Of a stretch of 64,000 nt of DNA, positions 28,001-38,796 are shown one piece after another (position 1 is the stretch's first letter; each line of letters begins with the position of its first letter). The position numbers and the translations under genes were made by a program. Under the pieces are notes generated by a model. The model searched no databases, was not told where the DNA came from, and saw nothing but the letters and a program-made list of their open reading frames with translations. The stretch is from Megascapheus bottae (lineage: Eukaryota > Chordata > Mammalia > Rodentia > Geomyidae), in assembly GCA_024803745.1 (NCBI GenBank), contig JANJXV010000020.1, positions 17,648,777-17,712,776 of the forward strand. The letters run 5' to 3'.

Positions 28001-31000
28001 GCAGGTTGACAGAATCAGTGCTTCATGCAACAGTTCTCCCTAACCTGAACACATGGATGGTATCTCCTAGTAACTATAGGTGATGCAGGGCTTCTCCTTC
28101 TGTAGATTTCTTTCTTTCTTTCTTTCTTTTTTCTGGGTCATGGGACTTGAACTGGGCCTTGGCGCTGTCCCTGAGCTCCTCAGCTCAAGACTCCCACCCT
28201 ACCCTTGAGCCAAGCCCCACTTCCCTTTTTCTAGGAGATAGTTGGAGACAAGAGTCTCAGGTCCTTTTGTGCCAGAGCTGACTTTGAACCTTGATCCTCA
28301 GATCTCAGCCTCCTGAATAGCTAGAATTACAGACATGAGCCACTACGCCTAGCAAGTTTTCTTTCGCTTACTCTAAAGGTGTTCAAGATTTTGCTCGACA
28401 CCTGGAACCCATCTTCTAACCAAGCTTTGTCTGCCTAAAACAATGTCATTATCTTTCTTCCACTTTAAATGGTAGAAAAGTTGTACAGATGGATCTCCTG
28501 TTTCTGAGCAATGAAAGTCTTGCCTAGACAAGATAATGCCAACCCCAGGAGAGATTAATTTGTAGCTGTAATGTTGTGGGACTGCTTGTGGTTCCTTAAA
28601 AGAGAAATTTCTAATTGCAATTTAAAGTAAATCCTTTGGGGGCATTTTTGTCCAAAAAAAAAAAAAGGTAGGGGAATGCAAGCAAGATCTAGCTACAAAG
28701 CTTGACAACTCACCCATTATGTTTCATTTTACTTTAGAAACACATCTGAGTTTTTATTGTTGTTTATTGGTAAGGTAATGAAGATGATACAATTAACCAT
28801 TAGTATTTTTTACCCCACAGATATGCAACATTTTCTTGGATGTACTTGCTGGCTGGTCTCTTTCATGAGACAGGAATGGCTTTTATCACTTATGTTTGTG
28901 TCAACCTGTTTTTTGGCATAAATTCGATTGTTTCCCTATCTGTGGTGTACTTCCTTTCGAAGGAAAAGCCAAACGATCCTGTAAGATCCTTTCTTACTCC
29001 ATTACAATCTTTATTCAATGTACTGGATGTTTTAACATTTTCAAAGGTTTTTCTTTATGCTGCATTTTATGTAGGGAAAGAGCTATCACTTATTCTTATT
29101 AAATTAGGAAAGTACAGCTTTCAAAAATGTTTTTAATATCTGTCTAAGTTAGTGCTTATGATTGTATTTACTGAGTGTGAAAATTATTGGCATTTGATAG
29201 ATGTTGAGTGGAGTGATGGAGGTTAAACCCGATATATTGTATGTTGCTAAGAAAATCATGACACCGAGGGTCAGCTAAACATTGTACTCATTATGGTAGT
29301 GACAAGGTGAATGGCTGAGTTTTATGACTGTGGGTTAGCATTTATCTGAGCTTTCACAGTGAAAAGAAACACTCATTCATTCACTTTCAATCATGTATTG
29401 GAATCTACTTCTTTGTAAGCATCACTCTCCATTCAGAGCTGACAATTATGATTAGTGAGTGGAGAAGCACTGACAGTGCCAGGCAATGGAACAGAAAAGA
29501 ATAGAGAGGAAATGAAGTGAACTGAGGACTACACAAGCACACTCTAGGAGGAGGAAGAAAATTCATGATGTGGAAGCAGTTGGCCTTAAGTGTGAATAAC
29601 ATGAAAATGAGCCATTTGCTCCTCTTGGAAAAGAGTTGTCTCTCCTTCCACCTCATTTCGTTAGCCTCCATCCAAGTAGACATTATCGTAGCTTCTGAAA
29701 CTTTACTATATTGAATTCTTCCTCACTCAGGCACCTCCAGATATCTGTATTTGATTAAAATACTCTAACTTTATCCACATTCTAAAAGTCTCTGGCACAC
29801 CAAGAGGTGATATTGCCCTAGGATTAGACCCTCATACTTTTAGATCTGCTTTTTTTGGCTAATATTTCATTGTAAACTCTATCATTTAGTTATCTTAATT
29901 CATTGTATGCAAATTCAACACACATGTGAAACAACTGACAAACTAGAGAAGATTCTCAACATTTATCCACATCCAGTTTTAAATTTGTTGTCAATTCACT
30001 GGAACCCTAACACTAAGCTTCATAATTGTTTCTCTCATTACAGACTTTAGAACTTATTTCTGAAACCCTCAAGAGGATTTTCTTGATATTCCCACAATTC
30101 TGTTTCGGCTACGGTTTGATAGAACTATCTCAGCAACAGGCCGTCCTGGATTTCCTAAAAGCATATGGAGTCAACTACCCAAGCGAAACATTTGAAATGA
30201 ATAAGCTGGGTGCTATGTTTGTAGCTCTGGTCTCTCAGGGCACCATGTTTTTTTTGTTACGTCTCTTAATCAATGAGTCACTAATTAAGAAGATCAGGTA
30301 AATATACTGAAAACAGAATGTTTTATAACAATGATGGAACTAATTTCAAAACATTTATAAGCCAGTAGTTCCAACTTTTCCATAAGTAATAGGAAAACAG
30401 CTGCACCAACAACCATAAAAGTTTTGTAGTATAATTTATCATCTATTTATATATAGAAAATAAGTTATCTTGCTTTACTATGCATCGATCACTATTGCTG
30501 TTGAATAAACTCATTTGTTAGCCTTAAAGAGATTAATAATTCAGTGGTATAAAATATATTTGTAAACAAGTTGAGTTTTGGAAGGGGAAGACACTGTCAC
30601 AGGGAAAGACAATGAGAATTGAGTGCATAGCATTTTGACAATGAATCTGGGAAAGAAGGATGAGATAAAGAAGGACAAAAAAAAGAAAATTAGGTACCAC
30701 AGACTAAGCAATTTCATTTCCAGGAATTATTCTTGCAAATACTTTCACACATATGCAGGCATATGTATACCTAAAATCATTCACCATACTATCCATTTCT
30801 AATACTAAAAGGAAGGAAAAACCAGAATGCAATTTATTTAGAGACAAATTATGTACATATGCTCTAACACATAATATTCTGTACCCACTTGAATGATATG
30901 CTATAGTATTTGAGATTATAGGCAAATATACTAAATGAAAATGCAAGATTTATGTATGTATAAAGTATACTGCACATGAGTTAAAAATAAATTTGCATTA

Positions 31001-33341
31001 CTTATACATGTATTATCATGGACTATCCTGTCTGTGCATCTACTGAAGATGACTTTTTTTTACTATATATTATCCCAAGTATCTTTTTAAGAATGTATCA
31101 CCTATACAAAAACAAATTTCAGACAAAAACATGAGAAGGGGTAGCAATGTCTGTTAAGTAATGCACCTTCTATCCGGTAAATATAATGTAACCCTTCTAT
31201 TAATTACAATAAAAACATATTAAAATAAAAAATTTCAGTTAAATAATAACAAAAGACAATGCAGACAATGCAGACAAATAATTTGACCTGTTTAAGAAAG
31301 AAGTAACAGAATTATATTAGAAAACAGAAAGAGTATAATGAAACAAGAGGTGATTAAAAAAAACACCTTACAGGGTAGTTGAAAGATAATGGAATTTCCT
31401 TAACGAATATTTAATTTAAAAAGGTTTCATAGTCCATCCTCAATGCTAGTCCATTAAAAATGTCTGAAATGAGGCTACCATTATCAAATGATGTAACTTG
31501 ATCCAATTTGTAATTTCACCCAGAGACACAAGGCCACTATGAGGTACCTAGAGAAATCTAAGTGTACACTTACTATATGAGTAGAACATTCCATAACACA
31601 GAATAGAATATACATAAAAATAGTCAATGGCAGAGTAAGATAGGCATTTTCAGACTTTGGAGACTGACTATGCATGGAACACTGAAAAAAGTATATATAT
31701 ATATATATATATATATAGTCACAGTGGAGACTCTGAGATCATCACTTGATAAAGGAGAGAAATTGGGAAGAAGAGCTATATTGATTTCTTGGACTTTTTA
31801 ATTTTGTTTTATTTTGATATTTGTTGTATAAGAGACTATAGTGGGCTTGGGAATTGTTGGGTCTGAAGGGATAAAAATTCTAAAATACTGGGGGCTGGGA
31901 GTTTGGCCTAGTGGTAAGAGTGTTTGCCTAGCATGCATGAAGACCTGGGTTTGATTCCTCAACACTCCACATACATAGAAAAAGCCAGAAGTGGTGCTGT
32001 GGCTCAAGTGGTAGAGTGCTAGCCTTGAGAAAGCCCAAGGACAGTGCTCAGGCCCTGAGCTCAAGCCACAGGACTGGCAAAAAAAAAATTTCTAAAATAC
32101 TGCTAGATGCTAGGCAAGAGACTAGCAGAAAAGTAACAAAGCAAAAATTAGTAGTTATGTATGAAAAATTAATAACTCAAATCATAGGTGACTTAAAAGA
32201 TAGACTGTTATGTAATTGTGTCTATAATTTTGTGTGTGTAGGGTGTGGGGGGGGCTGTAAACTGAACTCTGAGCCTGGGCACTGTCCCTGAGCTCTTCAG
32301 CTCAAGGCTACCACTCTACCACTTGAGCCACAGCGTCACTTACAATTTTCTGATAGTTAATTGGAGATAAGAGGCTCAGGGATTTTCATGCCCAGAGTGG
32401 CTTTGAACCATGACCCTCAGACCTCAGCCTCCTGAGTAGCTAGGATTATAGGCATGAGCCACCAGCAACCAGCTTTATGTCTATAATTTGAAACTACTAT
32501 CCTACACCATCAATAAAAAAGGAAAGAAAAATTTGAGATCTTATACTGTTATTATAACAAAAGGAAGAGAAAAGAGTAGGAAAAAGAAAAGAATGAGAAG
32601 AAAAAAGATAAGGAAAAAAGAAGGAAGGAAGCAAGGAAGGAAGCAAGGAAGAAATGATGTTGAACTTTATTAGGAAGTAGCATTCAAACCAGTGCCTCCT
32701 TGCTACTAATATTAGGATGCTGAATTTGCATAGTGAGTCTGTAAATGCTGTAGACATGGAAAGCCAAAGCTCTTTCTCAAACATTGTAGTGCATATATGG
32801 TAAGGAAAGTCCATGCTAAAATGTTTTAAGTTATGTGAGTAGTGTGACACATTACAAATTTAAAAGAAGTCCCAAAACAGTATAATCAGTAAAGAATAAA
32901 TATATCAAAACTGAGTAGCACCCTCAAAATCATTGACCTAAAAATCACTGTGTCAATTTTTAGACTCTTCTTCAGAAAATTTACATCTTCTCCTGTAATG
33001 GAGATAAGAGATGAAGATGAAGATGTACGAGCTGAGCGACTGAGAGTTGAGAATGGGGCCGCTGAGTTTGACCTGGTCCAACTCCATCGTCTCACAAAGA
33101 CCTACCAACTTATCCACAAAAAGATTATAGCTGTAAACAACATCAGCCTTGGGATACCTGCTGGAGAGGTTGGGAACTCTTTTGCTTCCCTCTTTTCATA
33201 TTGGTTTAAGTAACAAGAAAAATATTATTCTTCAATTCTTATCTAGAAATGTAAATATCAAACTCTGAATATTGCCAGATATGTATGTACATCTGTGTAT
33301 GGATATATATACATATATACACATAGTTTATAGAGATAGAT

Positions 33342-33388
<47 letters not shown>

Positions 33389-36300
33389 GATAGATAGATA
33401 AATTTACTTGTGTGGGTCATTATTTGCTGTATGAATCTTCCCTCTCAGCAGGAAGGATTTACTAAGTAGCACCAAACAATAGTCCTGAGCCTCTTCCTGA
33501 ACTGTCATCACCTCATGGGTGGACTTCTACAAAAGGAGTCTATTCAGAATATCTCCCCAGTCTTTCACCTCTAGGCCTCGTTAAAAGATACAAGGAGGAA
33601 ATCAGAAGTTAGCTAGGTTTGGTGGTGCATTCAGCTACTCAGGAGATGGTATTAGAAGGATTACACTCTGCGTGCAGCCTAAGCAGGGTTTTCAGAGACT
33701 CTCTGCGAAAAACAAAACAAAACAAAGCAAAGGGGCTGTTTGCATGGCTCTAGTAGCAGAGTAACCACCAAAACAAAAATAAAATCTAGGCAGAAGTTAT
33801 CACAGATAAGATCCTAGAACTGCTTCCATATATGCACACACCACATACACATTGTAGGCATGTATGCATTTATCATATATGTGTGTGAGAGTTTGTATGT
33901 GTGTATTCTTCCCGTTTTCACCCATGCGATATTAGGGTGACTTGGCAAGAAAAGAGATTATGAATATTTCCCTTAGTTTTCTGAGCAGAGTCGCAAAACT
34001 AATGTATCAAACTTATTCAATAGCATGAAGAAAATATTGCTTCTGTGGCTTATTTAGTCAAGCTGTGATTTTGTGTGAATAATATGAAATCTATAAGTAT
34101 AATTACTTCATCAAGTTAGCATATCTTACTTGTGGGAGTATTTTATCGTGTCTCAGAAAGGGGTGCTATAGCACAATATGGAAATATGGTCTTAATTATA
34201 TATACAAAGGTTCAGATTGTTAAAGGAAAAAAAGATAAATACCCATTTGTTTTTAAAAGAGAATGTGTTGTGTTTTTTTCCAGTCCTGGGCTTAAGCTCA
34301 GGGCCTGAGCACTGTCCTTGGATTTTTCTCAAGGCTAGAGCTCTACCACTTGAGCCTCAGCACCACTTCTGGCTTTTTCTAAGTATATGGTACCAAGGAA
34401 TCGAACCCAGGTCTTCGTGCATGCTAGGCAAGCACTCTACCACTAGGCCAAACTCCCGGCCCCTTAGAAAAAAATCATATTAAGTGAAGTAAGCCAGACT
34501 CACAGGAACATAGGCTCAATGGTTTCCCTCATTGTCATAATCAGTAGAAACCTTGGACTCTTCTAGCAGAGATTTGTAATAGAGCAAAACCTAGATACAT
34601 AAGGCCATACAGTATGATGCTAAATGAAAGGACCTCTAGGATATAGAAATAAAAGCCATATAATGAGTGGTTGTTTTCCTTAATGTACTATATTATCTCT
34701 CATCTCTTTTGCTGTCCCTTGCTTATCTCATATTGTTACAGTATTTTACTTTGTTAGCTGATATATTGAATATATGCATATTTGGTTATTTGAAATTGGA
34801 TAGGAAAGGGGGGAAAACAAGATGAGGGTGGGGGTGGGGGGGAGGGAAATGGGGACCAAGACATGAGAAAGGGTATCAATGTATGTGAAGTAATGCACCT
34901 TCCATCTGGCGAATGTAATATAATCCTTCTATTAATTACAATAAAAAATATATGGAAAAAAAAGATTACAAGTAACAGCTAAAAAAAAAAGGGAATGTGT
35001 TACCAAATTCCATCAACGTAGTTCAACATCTGTAAATAATCCTAATGATTCTAGATTCATTTTCTTAAAAATTTATTGCACCCAGGGAGGAGAGATACAA
35101 TAGTGTATCCATGGTTTCCACTTCTATTTTTTCCCAATTCTTCTAGTGCTTTGGCCTTCTTGGGGTGAATGGAGCTGGGAAGACCACTATATTCAAGATG
35201 TTGACTGGAGATATCATTCCTTCAAGTGGAAACATTCTGATCCGAAACAAGACGGGGTATGAAAACCTGATGCTCCCACTTACTGACTGCAACACAATTA
35301 AAATAATTTCATTGAACATGTCTTGTAATTTTGTGGTGACATTGTTCCATCTCCAAGGAGAAGAAAGCAACTGAAATGAGTAGAGAAAGTGGTAACATCT
35401 CTTATTGTGATTCTGAGAGTTAAATTACTTTATCTCCCTTTTTTAAATTGAAAATTAATACCGTAATCATTACCATTGACCACAATGAAGCCAACTTCCA
35501 TCCTGTGGGGAGTAGGAGAGATCTGTCTTCCAACCCTCATGTGCAATTGGTCTTTTCAATGCAGGTCCCTGGGTCACGTTGAGTCTCACAGTTCCTTAGT
35601 TGGCTACTGCCCTCAGGAAGATGCCTTAGATGATCTGGTGTCTGTGGAAGAACATTTGTATTTCTATGCCAGGGTACATGGAATTCCAGAGAAGGATATT
35701 AAAGAAGTGAGTATACATGTGCAAAACCAGTTAGGTTGAATTATCAGTATGCCATTTATTTCTCCCTTTCCCCACCACACTTCCATAAAACCTTTTCCTC
35801 CATCAATGATGAGCCCAACTGGACTTGATTGTGTGTCTTACAGATACATCTAAGGAGTCAGCTTTAGAAATATCTTGGCATGTGTTTGTTCCATTGCTTT
35901 TTAAAGAACTTTAAAATAGAGAATTCACTTCTGAGTTGAGCATTGTTTGGTGATGATTGTACTTTGAATTATAGTTGATACATAGACGTGAAAGCAAAAG
36001 GCCCATATTAAGGCAGATTAGCTTCCTTTTAAGATGTTACTGTATTGAGAAATCTTTATTAGTTCCTGCCATTTTTACAAGCTTTCATTAGGGCCTGTGT
36101 CTTGATAGCTTTTGTGGTACTTAGATGTTATGAGTTTTAGGTGCCATGTCTTTCTCTGTGTTAGTTTTCTATGTGTAGAACATCTTTGAGAATTTTCTGT
36201 AATGTTGGTTTTGTTGCTACACAATGTTGCAGCTTTTCCCTGGAATGGAATGTTTTTATTGTTATGAATGAGAGCTTAGCTGGGTACAATATTCTTGGTT

Positions 36301-38762
36301 GGTAGTTATTTGACTTCAGGGCATGACATACATGCTTCCAATCTCTTCTTGCTTGCATGGTCTCTGCTGAGAAATCTGGGGTTATTCTGATTGGTTTACC
36401 TTTATAGGTGATTGTTCTCTTCTCCCTGGCTGCTTTTAGGATCCTATCTTTGGTCTCTATTCTTCATCTCCCTTGCTTCTAATTGCTCATTTTTGATGCT
36501 TTGCATTGCTTGTTTTAGATCATGTATGGATTTCTTTAGCTCCTTGATGCTAAATCTAAGGACCTCCAGAATATAGAAACAAAAGCCATATAGTGAGTGA
36601 TTGTTGTCCTTGATGTACTACGTTATCTCTCATCTCTTTTACTATCCCTTAATCATCTCATATTGTTACAATATTTCACCTTGTTATCGGATTTGAGCTC
36701 TTTTAAGCTGTTAAGCTTTCTAAGTGACTCCTATAGCAATATAGCATAAAGTACCACTTGCAATTGTAAACATACACCCTTCCATTTGGGGGGAAAACAT
36801 CCTGTTTGAGGATGAGCCTCCCAGGAACTGTTTTTTTACCTCTTTAAATGAGCTATTAATTTTAAAGAGGTCCCTTGAAAATGAAAATAAAACATGTGGT
36901 GAATTTAAATGTGTTCATTTTTTAGGCTTCTATTCTAATGATAAAAGTTTCATTTCACAGGCAAATTTTCTTCCATTTGGTGCTTTAAGAGATTTGCCAG
37001 GAGAAGGTCAACCTAATTCCTCTTTTATTGTCCACAGACTGTTCATAAACTCCTCAGGAGACTTCACTTGATGCCCTACAAGGACAAACCCACTTGTATG
37101 TGCAGCTATGGTACTAAGAGAAAATTATCTACTGCCCTGGCCTTGATAGGAAAACCTTCTATCCTACTCCTGGTAAGAGCAGATTTCTGAGCATAGTTGC
37201 TACTCATGTGGCATGTTAACATGTCATTGTCATTACAGCCTACAACAAGCCAGGGCTCATTGTATGCCAGTCACTGTGCAAGCACTCATATTATCTCATT
37301 AAGGGAATTTATAGTAACAAATACACTAAAACCACAGCATCCTCAAAACTAAAATCTTTGAAGCAATGATGTAGGAAGCATCAGAGGAAAAGAAACTTAA
37401 TATGGGAATGAAAAGACACTGAAGCAAATTAACTAATTATACCACTAAGTATAAAACATGATGCAGTTTAATTTCCTTTTTTAAAAAAGTAAAATTATGT
37501 CTTTTCTTCTCTGTTAGGAATGGATCAGGTCAACGTACCATTTTCCAGTCTCTACTAAGAAACAAGTGCATTTTAGGAAAATGTATTGAACTAAAATATT
37601 GTTTCTTTGAAACTTAAAAATATGAACTTCCAAGCTTAGGATGTGATAGATAATACCTCATGCTTTTTTTCCTTCTGAATTTGAAAGGGAGACTGTAAAA
37701 AAATTCCACAGTTATACTTTAGTTAAGAGCCAGAAAACTAAATTGATCACTTGCAAATATAAATTGCGCATGATGAGAGTACAGTAGTCTGCTTCCTAGA
37801 CTTAGCATTGAAATGGGGTATATGCTTGCCCTTATTGTACAAGATCACTCTTATTCAAGGACTTCCAAAGTCTGAAAGAGCCCTAACTATATACAATAAA
37901 AATCCCATTATAAATTGCCACATTATTCCAAGGATTAGAACATAAAGTGGATCAAATCTTTTAAACTGCCCAGATAGAATAAGGCAGACCCATCTTTCTA
38001 TAATTCTGGCAGCCTATAATGCATTTCATGCCTGCCAATCGATGCTTATAATGGGATTCTATTGTGTAACTGTCCCTTAAATTGAACAAAACAATCCTCA
38101 GGCCCCCCTGTGAGATAATAGATGCAAAGAATCTATTTTAAAATGCTAAAAGCACTACATAAATGTTATATAGTAATGAGATGAACTGGAATACCAGCTA
38201 TGAAGGAAAGAGACTGTATTCTCTCCCATAGCTATTTACTGTGTATGTAATTTTTGTAAAAAAAAAATAATGGGAGCAGTAATAGTATCTTTTATACTCA
38301 TTCTCCAAATTAACACTCATTCCCTTCCAAAAAATTTAATACATTACCATAAAAATAAACCTTTCATTATGCTATATACATAGTTTCTATTACAGATACA
38401 ACTTTCAAATTTTTATCTATATTTTTTATCTTCTGTCAGGATTTATTCCTGTTTAGATGCTCTAATACTATGCTTTTTTTTTTTTTTTACCAGTCCTGGG
38501 CTTGAGCTCAGGGCCTGAGGACTGTCCTTGGATTTTTTTCTCAAGGCTAGAACTGTACCACTTGAGCCTCAGCACCATTTCTGGCTTTTTCTAAGTATGT
38601 GGTACCAAGGAATTGAACCCGGGTTCATGCATGCTGGGCAAGCACTCTACCACTAGGCCAAACTCCCGGCCCCAATATACTATGCTTTTTTAACATGGAC
38701 TCTGAATAATTTTCCAAAGCACTACTCACTTGGAAAAAATATGTGTGTTTTTCTAGATGTCA

Positions 38763-38796
<34 letters not shown>

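Noticed and set aside
33327..33401. Regularly spaced GATA repeats as a possible CRISPR-like or regulatory array
   Set aside because: Simple tetranucleotide microsatellite without spacers, in a mammalian intron.
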